A stretch of DNA of 64,000 bases from Kuschelorhynchus macadamiae (GCA_030620095.1 JAUTXW010000108.1:1550001-1614000); one strand, 5' to 3'; shown: positions 12,611 through 23,789, numbered from the stretch's first letter. Notes: generated by a model from the letters alone, not told the origin. Made by a program: numbers and translations.

Positions 12611-12735
12611 CCCGCAATTCCCCACAATTCCTAAATAATCCCCGAAATACCCCGAAATACCCCGAAGAACTTCGAAATACCCTAGAAATTTCCTGCAATG
12701 CCCCGTAATTCCCCGCAATTCCCTTGAAATTCCTC
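12611..12735. repeat. Left subterminal ~10-bp minisatellite
   Basis: About a dozen imperfect units alternating between CCCCGAAATAC and CCCCGCAATTC types. The same unit set, in the same strand orientation, recurs at 15430-15580 just inside the other end of the transposon. Confidence 0.7.
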
Positions 12736-13139
12736 TAGTTTCGTGACGTCATAAATGTAATTGTTGTAAAATCCTCGATAAAAAAGCCACTTTTTCTGTA
12801 ACTATTTATTCCTAATAACTAATGATGAATGCAATCAATGAATAATTAAGGGCTAGTGCTTTCGTAGCTGATTAACGAGTTTTAGAATTATTAAATTTGA
12901 TCATTTTTTTGACAATGTGATAGTTAAAGCATTTTAAATATTCGTTGACACAGTCTGTGCAACTGCTCAAACTAATCGTGACTAAACTTGCTAATCAACA
13001 CTGAAACTACTAGCCTTTAATGTTTCTGCTACTTGCTTTCTTCCTTTTTTTATTTTATTATTTAATTATTCAACAGTGACTTGATCCAGGTGAGAAGTTG
13101 CCGTTACCACAAAACAACTTTAACAAACTAAGAGGTTCC

Positions 13140-14995
13140 TCAAATTGCTTTTATTCTTTCACCGAGTTTTCGACTGAGTATTTCAATGTTTCTAGATCTG
13201 AAAAAGTTTCTGGGTCCGTTGAGTCATCGTCTCGGTCTTCTTCATGTTTCGAAATTTCAGAGTCTAATTCGAAGTCTGTTCGATAGTCTAAATCGAGGTC
13301 AAGTTCCGAGTCGAGGTCTAAGTTATTATAATTACTTTTATTTAATGGTTTACTTGGTTTAATGTCTAATATATAACAGTCACTTTTGTTAGCTCCATTT
13401 CCAAATTTCTTGCATCTTTTAGTGCATCTTCTAATGCAGTTGTTACTATTTTCTCTATGTCCACGTTTTTTAGGATTTCTTCATTAACCGTATATTCGTC
13501 CTGCTTTTTTTGCCTTTTTTGTTTCTCTGGGTAATATTATATATACGCTTTTTAAATCATTTATTACATAGCTTATAAAAGATATTCTGTCAATTCTTGC
13601 TAAAATATCCTTTATAATGAAATTGATCACAGTTGAAAAAGTTGTCGTTATTGATCTTGCTGATCTAAACATGGCCTCGCAAGGTTGAGTGCTAAGAAGC
13701 CAAGGATAGAGCATCTTTGCATCAAGGTGATTGCTTTCTTTAAAAATATTAATAAGCTTGATTAACATGTGTGCGTTTAATTCAACGCAAGTATAACAAT
13801 TTAACATTATGTTAAAATTATCTTGCAAACTGTATTGGGGCTGCTGAATAATCCTTTTGCGCCAAAGTCTCAGGAAAAATACGGAATACATTTGGTATAC
13901 TTTATTATTTTAAGTTTTGTCTTTATTAATCAGTGCCGCTATTAAATAGTCCATAACTTTTAAATACAGTTTTGTGGCATTACTATTTTCAATTTCACTG
14001 AGTAGCTCTTGCACAACGTTGGTACTTATTTTCCTTCCAGAATTAAAATTAATTTTGTCTTCTAAAGGAATATCGCAACTTGTGAGTTGATGTTTATCTT
14101 TAGATTTATTTTTAATAAGAGTATCTAGATGTTCCACTGTCGCGACAAATTTTACTATTGGAAGCTTGACTCCTGGTTTTAAAAACCTTGTTCTTAGTTT
14201 AGTTAAAACATGGGTTTGATCTTGGAAACACAAAAAAATTATTATTGTTATTCATGTAGAACCATCACTGACTCTTCGTCATGATAAAAGGGAAATTTGC
14301 TCGTATTTTCATTGCCTTTAGCCAATATTTGTATTCCATACATGGAAGCTTCGGCAATAATTTTAGTCCATCTCATAGATACATCAGTACTATTGAACAT
14401 ATTATTCGTTCCAAATACCGCCAAACTGTAAGCAGGAGCATGTTTATCCAAAGGCTGTGCCATAATGAAGCAAGGATAATCAGCTTTTTCATTAATGCGA
14501 GCAATTTTAGTTAGTTTCCAAAAGTTTATTCCATGTTACCGACGAACTATCATCATTTAGCTGCGTGTTGTTTACAGTAGCATTTAACATGTCAATAATA
14601 CTAGGAATACTATTTATATTAGCCTCAATAACAGAACGAATTCCTTGCAAGACTGGAAAAAAATCTGTTAATAATGTCTGATTGTCGTGAAGTTTTTCCC
14701 GTTTTCTTCTACTTCGTTCTTCACGACTGGACTTATGAGTGGCCCATTTTGAATTAGTCAATTTTTCAAGAAAACGGTTTTCTTCATTTTTGGATATTTT
14801 TTCTTTGACTTTTACATCAACACTAATAAGTGTGTATCGTTTTAAAACTTTGCTCTCATTTGTATTTTTATCATCAATACGCTCTGTGCCAAAATCTATG
14901 CCAGATAATAGTTCTTCCTTTGCATCTAATTTCGGTAATTTCACGAAAGAGGAGCTGAAGTGATGTGCAATTCCTACATTTATGCTCTCAATCTG
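13140..14995 (-). pseudogene. Transposase-like coding region, broken, of the 12553-15628 element
   Basis: Minus-strand frames follow one another. From a good acceptor (GTTTGGTTTCAG, exon beginning about 14994) the frame continues IESINVGIAHHFSSSFVKLP into KLDAKEELLSGIDFGTERI, with a basic stretch SSREERSRRKREKLHDNQ (to 14507). Next come 14463-14248 (MAQPLDKHAPAYSLAVFG), 14233-13910 (LRTRFLKPGVKLPIVKFVA) and 13891-13484 (YTCVELNAHMLIKLINIF, LLSTQPCEAMFRSARS). After TAA TGA the same frame resumes with a Cys-rich segment (NNCIRRCTKRCKKFGNG) and an acidic tail (DLDSELDLDLDYRTD) ending near 13140. CVELNAH and QPCEAMFR are motifs I associate with a transposon protein family frequent in insects; the catalytic residues are not identified. 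Several gaps and stops suggest decay, although some breaks may be introns. Confidence 0.5.
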
Positions 14996-15429
14996 AAACC
15001 AAACGAACAGCTACTTTTAGAAACGATTGCACCACCAGGTTTTGTGGGGTGTATATTACATATACTATTTACGATGTACATAAATACTTACCTTCGATTA
15101 GCCCACCTTGTTTGTATAACTAGGTACTAATTCGATAGTTTTGGTTCATAAAGATATCTAAAGAATAAGTATAAACAACGTAGTATAAATATGTCTGCAG
15201 ATATCTAATTGCGAGTAGCTTTCTAATGGAAATACAAACTTACCAGTTTTACAGGAATTATACAAAGGTACTTTTAAAAAGTTGGCTTGAATATAGAGCC
15301 TCGGCGTCCTGCTGTAGCAAGTATACGTTCTGCTCGGTTCGGCTGCACGTAGCGTACGAAAACTAAAACGTGGCTTCCCGGGGACATCCCACTACAAATA
15401 CGCGGTTGCCAGATCGTGAAAAATTCAAG

Positions 15430-15580
15430 AAATTCCCATGAACTACACTACAATTCCCCCGAAATACCCCGGAATACCTCGAAATTCCCCGAAATACCCC
15501 GCAATTCCCCGAGATACCCCGCAATTCCCCAAAATACCCCAATTTTTTTTAATACTTTGAAATAGCCCAAAATACCTCTG
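15430..15580. repeat. Right subterminal ~10-bp minisatellite
   Basis: Tandem CCCCGAAATAC, CCCCGCAATTC and CCCCGAGATAC units, in the same orientation as the left array although the termini themselves are inverted. Confidence 0.7.
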
Positions 15581-15636
15581 GACTTCCTTGTCTGTGTACA
15601 CTAAAATGCCCCAGTGACTTCCCCCTCGACACACAC

Positions 15637-16735
15637 CATATATTGTTATTTTAAACATTTTTATTGACGCCATTTTGTTCCACCATATTGAATTAATATA
15701 TTTGACCAGTTTCTACCTATGCCACATTTGAATAAATTGGATAAGTGGATTTTACAATGACTATTTTAAGACTGCCATTCAGTACCTCATTTACAACTTT
15801 TGAGGCTCTAGGCCCATTTGAGAATACGATCTTCTATCGGCCCAATCCCCTAAAAGCATTGCATCCAGGGCCGGATTAATTATTTTTGACCAAATGTATT
15901 TACGGGCCCCAAGCTTGTGGGAAAAAGTGATGACCAACAAAAAAAGTCCTCTCTTCCATATAGCAGATAATTTTACCTACTTTTTTGATAAATTAGAACA
16001 AGGAAAATCGTATAAACGATTTTTTGTTGCAGCGAGGCAGTGGGCCTCACGGATCTATCGGATAATGCGGCCCTGCCGCCATTATGTTCAGTTATGTTGG
16101 TGAATTTGTGCCAGTTTATCGCTGTATCACATAAAAATTTGAGGTCAATGGAATAAGATTTTCTTAGGTTGATTCTGTAAATATTTTATTTGGTCGCCAT
16201 TTTGTTCTATCATTTTGAATACGTATCAAAATTTTACCAGTTCATTTCTATATTACACTTAATTCTTGCAGACATTTTGATATCAATCTTATAAGCAGTT
16301 TTTTTCAGCCTGATTTTTTAAATAATTTATTATACCGCCATTTTGTTTCGCCATCTTGGATTCATAGGAAAATTTTACCAGTGGATTCCTATGTAACACT
16401 TAATTTTTGTGCAACATTTGAGGTAAATTAGATAAGTAGTTATTTAGTAATAATTTCTTTAACATTTCACTAGGCCGCCATTTTGTTTTCCCAGATTGTA
16501 TTTTGACCAAAATGTTACCAGATCATCCCCATAATTAACCCTATAATTTTTAACCAAAATTTAAAGTCAATCGGGTAAGTAGTTTTTTTTAGCTATGCCG
16601 CAAACAGACAGACAGACTAAATGAGTTGAGATAACGTATTTTTTGGCATCTAGGGACCCTAAAACGTGAAGATCTGCAAAAGCCTGAGGGGGTCATTTTT
16701 GACGTTTACAATATTTACCTTTTACGAGGAAAGAA
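15637..16735 (+). repeat. Dispersed repeat R, copy a
   Basis: Begins with AAACATTTTTATTG followed by degenerate ~140-bp tandem units, each opening with GCCATTTTGTTC, then a GGATT...ACCA...TTTTACCAGTT part and a CACTTAATTTTTGTGCAAAA part (units near 15667, 16196, 16337 and 16478). A distinct 3' tail has AGCTATGCCGC, a GACA-rich run, CATCTAGGGACCCTAAAACG, GTGAAGATCTGCAAAA and TTTTACGAGGAAAG. The same tail recurs near 24000, 35200, 35650, 36190 and, inverted, 58380. No coding frame. Short frames inside (15894-16103) are incidental. Probably a non-autonomous mobile element; class unknown. Confidence 0.6.
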
Positions 16736-17449
16736 ATAGTAATTTTTTACCTAATTTATTATTTTTTGTTGTCGAGGTTTGATAAAACATTTGTTGATAT
16801 TTCGCCTTATTTTCGAGAAAAAAAATCTTTTTGGACATTAAAAACCTAGGCAGATAGAAGGAATCGAGAAAAGAGGAAAGAGCGGTAGAGTTACAGTGAA
16901 CAAAGAGAGAGAGAGGGGGGGTAGCAAGTCTACTTCGATACAAAGTAAACCGTAGGTATTCGTCCATAACAACTGTCGAAAAAATTTCCTAAGCCTAAAG
17001 CTAAACGTTACACTGTTTCTTAAATCCCTTGATTAAACATATCTTTCTAAAATTTAAAATTACAAAGTTAAGAAGATAATAAATAATAGATATATTGTAC
17101 TTGACATTAAATTATAATAAATATTGTATATTTTTTGGTTTTGTTTTAATTATTTCCCTATGTATATTTCTTTAAACCTATTCTTCTTAACCTAAGCATA
17201 ATTTGCGGAAAATTATGCATACTTATTTCCAAATTGATTACACTAAGTTAAAAATGGCTATTTTGGGTATTGATGTAATAGTAAGTTTAGTTAAAAAAAT
17301 CTACAATCCGTATAAAAAGTATACCTATAAAAAAAAGATAATACAGTGTACTATGAAAATTTACACTGTTTTTACAAAAATGCATTAGATTATAAATAAA
17401 ATCATAGAAAAACTTATCCTTTAAACATCAAGTCATCAATCGGTAAAGT
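16736..17449. other. AT-rich spacer, nothing recognised
   Basis: Low GC with only short incidental frames; a small GAGAGAGAGAGGGGGGG patch lies at about 16904-16921. Confidence 0.35.
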
Positions 17450-17526
17450 GGCATAGCTTAAAATATACTTACCACACTGACTTCAAGTTTCAGTCATAAA
17501 TTAAAGGTCATATGGGGATGACCTGG

Positions 17527-17614
<88 letters not shown>

Positions 17615-18097
17615 CATCCCAACATTTCGGAACAATGGTAAAAAAATTATTACTAAAAAACTAATTATCCAATTTACCTCAAATACTGCACAAAAGTCAA
17701 GTGTTACATAATAATGAACTGGTATTATATTGATATGAGTCCAAGATGCCAAAAAAAAATAACGGCTAATAAAATATTTAAACAATTAGCCTAAAAATAC
17801 TAATTTTTAAATGAATTTCAATGTTTGTGCAAGAATTAAGGGTTATAGAGATAAACTGGTAAAGTTGTGGTACGAATTTAAGATAGCAAAACAAAATAGC
17901 AGCACAAATAAATTTTTTAAATTCACTTGGCTCTCTGGCTTCAAATTTTGCAGAAAAATTAAATGTGTAAATGGGATAAACTGGTACGAATTCAACATAA
18001 AAATCAAATGCGGCATAAGTAGAACAAAACTGGTAAAATATTGGTAGGAATCAAATATGATGGAACAAAATGGCGCCCAATAAAAATGTTTGATATA
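17450..18097 (-). repeat. Dispersed repeat R, copy b, with (TA)n
   Basis: Reverse-complement copy of R: GGTCATATGGGGATGACCTGG near 17506, units with AAAATGGC boxes near 18065 and the 5' motif (CAATAAAAATGTTTGATATA) ending at 18097. A (TA)n tract of about 86 bp at 17528-17613 has expanded inside it. The mariner-like element at 18100 abuts its 5' end. Confidence 0.55.
17528..17613. repeat. (TA)n microsatellite
   Basis: Uninterrupted TA dinucleotide tract of about 43 units. Confidence 0.98.
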
Positions 18098-18099
18098 TA

Positions 18100-20839
18100 C
18101 AGGGTGTCCCGAATTGCATTGTCCAAACTTTAACAGCGCATTCTGCATTCAAAATAAGCCCTAATTTTTTATATAAACATATTGGCAAATGCTTCGTTTT
18201 CGAAATACAGGGTGTAAAGTTTCAAGAAAAAAATTGTTATTTATTCATAACTTTTTTAGTACTTGAGATATTGTTATTAAATTTGGTAAACAGCATTTGA
18301 GTAACAAAACACTTTTTGATTTGAAATATTTTTTAATTCTTTATCAGTGGCGTCCGTACAGGATTTTTTATTGAATATTCTTGAAGAAAAAATGGTACGC
18401 TACTGCTTTTTCTGAAAACAAAAATCGTTCCTAAAATCCCCACTCAGTTTGGAGCAAATTTGATCCCTTGCCTTTTTTTCGTGCGATGCAAGGATTTCGA
18501 GTTAAAAACTAAAAACTATTTTTAGGTATGGCGTAGTTAAAATTTCCATTATTGTTAATTATTTCAGTGGCAAAACCTTTAACATCTTAGTATGCCATGA
18601 TTGCATTTTTGTGACAATTGAACAATTGCTAGTTTCGTCTTTAAAGTGTGACATTTGAGTTTTTAGAGTAAATAAATATCAGGTACATTACAGTTTATAC
18701 AAAAAGGCAATTATCAGTCTAACTAGTGATTTCAAAATGGTGTTATGCAGCAACTTTGAGTAAGCTGATATTCATTTCGTTTATGGTTTCTGTAATGGAA
18801 ATGCAAATGCAGCAGTACGGGAATACCAAGGAAGATTTCCAAAGAGAAGATTACCTTGCACACAAGTTTTCATTAAAACGCATTTAATGTTTAGGAATTT
18901 TGGACTCAAAAAGAATCCGAGAAACGAAGGTAGGAGAAATGAACAATATCGAAACGTAATTTTAAATAAGTTTGACAACGATAGGACATTAAGCCTACGA
19001 AGAGCAGCTTATAATTTACAACGCAACGCAGTTTTTGTTTCTAAAAATAAGGTTCATCGCGTTTTGAGGAAAGATCACAGGAAGCCATTTCAGATGCAGC
19101 CAGTTCAAAACTTACAACCTGGTGATGCCGAAAAACGTGTCAGTTTTTGCAATTGGTTTTTGCGCCAAATAGAGGAAGACGAGAACTTCTCAAAAAAAAT
19201 TTTATGGACTGATGAAGCCACATTTACCCGAAGCGGCTCAGTAAATTTCCATAATTTATGAATCTGGAGTCATGACAATCCACGTGTTGTACGAACTAGA
19301 GCATTTCAGCAAGAATTTTCTGTTAATGTTTGGTGTGGTGTAATAAATGAATTTTTTTGCGGGCCCTATATTCTACCACCACGCCTAGATGGACAGTTAT
19401 TTAATGATTTTCTGCAAAATGAGTTATTTCAATATCTAGAAAATATTCCTCTAAATCTTAGAAACGAATTCTGGATTCAAATTGACGGGGCTCCCGCGCA
19501 TTTTGCACTTGTAAATCGCGAGTGGTTAAATAATAATTATCCAGAACGGTGGATTGGACGATTAAGAGCTATAGCCTGGCCACCACGTGTTCGTTCCCCT
19601 GACCTCACACCTGTCGACTTGTTTGTGTGGGGTTATTTGAAAAATTTAGTTTATTCCAGACCAGTTCATACAAGAGAAGAACTGATTCTAAGGATAGAGC
19701 AAGCCTGTGAAACTTTGCGAGCCAATACGAATTTTATACGCCATGCCACTGACACAGTTAAGAGCAGATGCCGAAAATGTGTCGAAGTTAGAGGAGCTCA
19801 TTTTGAGCAATTATTGTGAATTTTAAGGCCCACATTAATCCTTAATGATATTTAAAGTGCTGTATAAATTTTTTTCACGATCTAAGTTAATAAAAGTTAT
19901 GAATTCTAGTTTTTGTAAAATTAATTACGAACTTAGTTAATAAAGAGTTTAGAGAGTTAGAGAGTTAGTTTCTGTAAAATGAAGTATCATCTTCAAAATT
20001 GAATTAATTCTAATTACCGTTTTACAAAATGAATCGACGATTTTAGAGTTATAAACTCATCTGCCATACTTTAAAGACGAACCTAGCAATTGTTCAATTA
20101 TCACAAAAATGCAATCATGGTATACCAAGAGTCGACAATGAAGGAATGATGGTAAGTACCAAGGACATTAGATTTTAATAGGTTGCCTGCTAACTTCTGC
20201 AATGTCACCTTGATAACCCAAACATAATGCAAATCTCCATTACAACAGGTCGATGACGTCATCTCTCCTTAGTTGTCAGACAAGCTTTTATTTTAGAAAC
20301 CCTACATAGGTTGTTCAGAAATTATGAACTAATTTTAAAAACTTGCTATTACAATCCCACCTTAAAGGTTTTGCTACTGAAATTAACAATAATGGAAATT
20401 TTAACTATGCCATACATAAAAATGATTTTTAGTTTTTTACTCGAAATCCTTACACCGCACAAAAAAAAGACAAGGGATCAAATTTGCTCCAAACTGAGTG
20501 GGGATTTTAGGAATGATTTTTGTTTTCAGAAAAAGCAGTAGAGTACCATTTTTTCTTCAAGAATATTCAATAAAAAATCCCGTACGGACGCCACTGATGA
20601 AAAATTAAAAAATATTTCAAATCAAAAATTGCCTTTTGTTACTTCAAGGCTGTTTACCAAATTTAATAACAATATCTCAAGTAATAAAAAAGTTATGACT
20701 AAAAACAATTTTTTTCTTAAAACTTTAACACACTGTATTTCGAAAAAGAAGCATTTGCCGATATATGTTTATATAGAAAATAAGGGCTTATTTTGAATGC
20801 AGAATGCGCTGTTTGGATAGTGCAATTCGGGACACCCTG
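18100..20839 (+). mobile_element. Mariner/Tc1-superfamily element with very long inverted repeats
   Basis: Ends are CAGGGTGTCCCGAATTGCA at 18100 and its inverse finishing at 20839, each next to TA (18098-18099 and 20840-20841), the target duplication of this superfamily. The inverted repeats are unusually long: similarity continues to about 18475 and 20455, and more weakly to about 18640 and 20060, where the right arm has an extra segment (about 20130-20360). A second end-like motif (ATACAGGGTGTAAAG near 18206) lies about 105 bp inside the left arm with a mirrored counterpart near 20730. The element encodes one transposase with two nonsense codons. Confidence 0.85.
18737..19819 (+). pseudogene. 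Mariner-like transposase with two nonsense codons
   Basis: One frame of 361 codons with no frameshift, interrupted only by TAA near 18761 and TGA at 19259. The N-terminal helix-turn-helix region contains ADIHFVYGFCNGNANAAVRE and LSLRRAAYNLQRN. The catalytic region has ILWTDEATF (first Asp), WIQIDGAPAHF (second Asp) and RSPDLTPVDLFVWGYL (third Asp). I count 43 residues between second and third Asp, two more than the 41 in sister copies in this window, because of an inserted pair (RVRSPD instead of RSPD). The protein would cut and reinsert the element at TA. It resembles the abundant DD41D-spaced Tc/mariner group of insects. The small number of lesions suggests fairly recent activity. Confidence 0.85.
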
Positions 20840-20841
20840 TA

Positions 20842-21150
20842 TACTTCACTATTCCTAACAAGTGGCAAAAGATCATAACGAAGGTAGAAATTTTTTCAGA
20901 CTAATTTTATATACATTTAATGAGACCCCCATTTTGTTACTCCATCTTGGATTATTGTTAGAACTTTTACCAGTTTATATTTATTTAACACTTGATTGTT
21001 GTGCAAAATTTGAAAATAATCGATGGATTAGTTTAATTACATTAATTTTTTTTACATTCGGCCGCCATTTTGTTCAACCTCCATCAATTTGTACAAACAT
21101 TTTATCAGTTCATTCCCATATCACAACAAATATTTCTGCAGATTCTTGGG
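20842..21150 (+). repeat. Dispersed repeat R, copy c, 5' part
   Basis: Contains CCCCCATTTTGTTACTCCAT and GCCGCCATTTTGTTCAACC units in the plus orientation. It is split from its 3' part (23790-24062) by the pogo element; the sequence resumes in register after it. Confidence 0.6.
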
Positions 21151-21618
21151 TAGGGTAATTCCGGGAGAGATGGCCCATCGGGTTAGATGGCCCGTTTTAA
21201 TATATCCGATAATTTTAAACCCACGGTACCGTTACTTTAACCACCTGTTTTATACATTTCGTGTATATCGTGCCTCATTTTTTGTTGATTTTTGTGCAAT
21301 TTTGGGTAAGTTATGTTAAAAACATTATTCTACGGACATGAAAAATATTTAAGACCTATAATAAAATTACTTTTTTGACTCCCCATTGCATTTTTTGTTC
21401 GTAATTGTTGCTAATCTTTACTTTAGGGTTCTTTGAGGTTATGTTAACGTACCGAACATTCCATAATTGCATTGGGTTTTTGCGATATCGACTGGGCCAT
21501 CTCTCCCAGACTTTTGGGATAGATGGCCCAACGGGTATCCGGGTTAGTTGGCTCACGAGCTATCTATCCCGGACTGTATAATAGTGTATAATTTGTATTG
21601 TATATTTTTATTCTAGTC

Positions 21619-23526
21619 ATGCCAACAAAATATAATAGAAAAGGGACGGTGCAAAGAGGAAACTGGACTGAAGAAGATCTGGTTAAGGCTGCAGAAGCGG
21701 TCAGAAACGGTGTAATGGGAGTAAGGGAAGCGTGTCGTACTTTTAATGATATTCCTCCTCCAACATTTCGGAGACGATTTAAAAAGTCCGATTTTACTAA
21801 AAGAACTCTCGGGCCACCCTCTGTTCTTGGCAGCCAGAATGAATTGAAAATTAAGTTTCATATACAAAAACTACAAAAACATGGGTTTGCACCGACGCGT
21901 GAATGTGTCAGAGCAATGGCGTTTTACTTAGCAGAACAGCTTAAGATTAAACACAGGTTTAATAAAGACAAGAAGCTTGCCGGCTATGACTGGTTAAATA
22001 TGTTTTTACTGCGGAACCCTGATCTAAGTGTTAGAAAGGCTGAGGGTGTTTCACTAGCTCGCTGCAAAGGAATGAATAAAACAGAAATCTCGACGTACTT
22101 TAATCTATTGGAAACAACATTAATGGAAGCTGGTTTAATAAACAAGCCTGGTCACTTATTTAATATGGATGAAACTGGGCTTCAATTAAACAATAAGCCG
22201 GGTTACGTTATTGCACAGAGAGGCTCAAAAAATGTTGCGGCAATTACTTCATCTGAAAAGGGAGAAACCATAACAGTGATTTCGTGCTGTAACGCAGAAG
22301 GATTTTATATACCACCTGCCTGTATATTCAAAGGAAAAAACAAAAAAGCCGAATTCGAAGATGGTATGCCACCGGGCTCAGTTGTATATATGAATGAAAA
22401 ATCAGCTTACATTAACACAGATTTGATGTTTACCTGGTTAAAAGATCAGTTTATTCCACGAAAACCAGAAGGAAAGGTTTTACTTCTACTAGATGGCCAT
22501 GCGAGTCATTGCAATTCTCCAGAAATGCTTGAATATGCCGATGATCATGGTGTTATTCTCTTTTGCTTACCTGGTCATACAACTCAGTTTCTCCAACCGT
22601 TAGACAGGTGTTTCTTTAAGAGCCTTAAAGCATATTTTAATAAAGCTTGTAATACATTTGTAAAAGCAAACCCTACCAGAAAAATTTCTCGGTTACAATT
22701 TGGACAACTGTTGTCGGAGGCATGGTCGAAATCAGCGACGGTTGATAATGCTGTGTCGGCTTTTAAATCAACTGGAATTTGTCCTTTTAATCCAGGAGCT
22801 ATCCCGGAATATGCATACTTGGGGTCCGAAGAGGAGGAATTTAATAATACAGGTTAGTGCAAATTTCACGAATTTATTGTAAACCTAGGTCTAATCTTGA
22901 TTTTTTTAATTTCAGTTAACGCGATGGAACCTAATAAAACTACTGAAACATCAGATCAAGAAATTCCATCTACCTCAGCCTCAGAACCAGAACCTCAACC
23001 AGAGATGCCAAATACTGATCAAGACAATCCCGATAACGCCAATCTCGATGAAGACACTCCCGGAACACTCCTTAATAAATTCTCTCCTGTACCCAGCACC
23101 CCTTCAGCTGCCATACAAAAAGTTCGAGGAAGGGCAAAGCAAGTAGCAGCTGTATTAACGTGCCAAGGTCACATCGAAAAAAGAAAATGCGCTGTTGAAC
23201 GCAAGAAAGAAGAAGAACAGAAAAAAGAATTGAAGAGAAAGACCTTAACGATGAAAAAGAATAAAGGAAAAAAACAAAGAATGAAAATGGAAGAGTCCTC
23301 CACAGACGATGATATGTCAGATGAGTTGGTGACTCAGTCTGATGACAGTCCAGAAGAAGAAGACGAGACAGAGTGCCTTGGTTGTGGTGAACACTATAAC
23401 GTTACCACAAAAAACGATGATTGGATCAAATGCTTACACTGCCAAAGGTGGTTCCACGAAAGTTGTTCGAAGTTTATAAACCTCTGTGACCTGTGTGGTA
23501 AAATATTGTCCAAAAAAAGGGGTTAG
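21619..23526 (+). CDS. Pogo-type transposase with C-terminal PHD-like finger (2 exons)
   Basis: Exon 1 runs from 21619 to 22852 and exon 2 from 22916 to 23526; the 63-bp intron has GTTAGT at the donor and TTTTTAATTTCAG at the acceptor, and joins in frame to give 614 residues. I start at MPTKYNRKG rather than the Met seven codons upstream because it matches the family start. Residues about 15-55 form a psq-type helix-turn-helix (LVKAAEAVRNGVMGVREACR) and about 90-145 a CENP-B-like DNA-binding region. The catalytic triad is D184 (NMDETG), D292 (LLLLDGHASH) and D329 (QPLDRCFF), 36 residues between the last two. An acidic, Pro-rich linker and a basic Lys-rich stretch lead to a C-terminal C4HC3-like PHD finger (CLGCGEHY, WIKCLHCQRWFHESC, CDLCGK). 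It is expected to bind the element ends in the nucleus and move it. No stop or frameshift was seen. Confidence 0.85.
22853..22915 (+). other. Probable intron of the pogo transposase gene
   Basis: GT at 22853-22854 (ACAG|GTTAGTG) and AG at 22914-22915 after a T-rich tract. Reading through the donor hits TAG at once, whereas splicing restores a frame encoding the PHD finger. Confidence 0.8.
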
Positions 23527-23789
23527 ATCATAAAAGTTTCTTCGGGCCATCTCACCCTACATGCTTGGGCCAACTAACCCATAGTATGCGGGAGAGTTGG
23601 CCCAGGTGGCTATTTTTTTTCTTAATATTTTTTAAGCTAGTTGTTTGACTTAATTGTTAAATAATATTTATAACCTAATATTATATGTGTTTTAAAGTTA
23701 AATAAATATTTTGTGTTTGATTATCCCTTTGGAATTTAATTTTACGCCATTTAAAAAAAAGGGGAGCCAACTCTCCCGGACTTACCCTA

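Larger units (their letters stand above)
12553..15628 (-). mobile_element. Cut-and-paste DNA transposon with 8-bp target duplication and minisatellite ends
   Basis: The left end CGAGGGGTAAGTCGCT (12553) and the reverse complement of the right end, CGAGGGGGAAGTCACT (ending 15628), form terminal inverted repeats. A further shared segment (TGTACACTAAAAT near 12578 and its inverse near 15595-15608) lies just inside. The element is flanked by ACACACAC at 12545-12552 and at 15629-15636, an 8-bp target duplication, though of low complexity. Length is 3076 bp. Inside each end is a run of ~10-bp units of the CCCCGAAATA / CCCCGCAATT type. A minus-strand multi-exon-like coding region fills 13140-14995. 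An 8-bp duplication fits hAT or P-like superfamilies; I do not recognise the termini of a named family. Confidence 0.65.
21153..23787 (+). mobile_element. Pogo-family DNA transposon, nearly intact
   Basis: Left terminus GGGTAATTCCGGGAGAGATG at 21153 and right terminus (reverse complement GGGTAAGTCCGGGAGAGTTG) ending 23787, flanked by TA at 21151-21152 and 23788-23789, the pogo/Tc1 target duplication. Subterminal copies of the end-derived box recur: GGCCATCTCTCCCAGAC and GATGGCCCAACGG near 21488-21540 on the left, GGGCCATCTCACCC, GGGCCAACTAACCC and GGGAGAGTTGGCCCA near 23543-23606 on the right. These could be extra transposase-binding sites. The element sits inside repeat R and carries one spliced, apparently open transposase gene. 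Confidence 0.88.
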
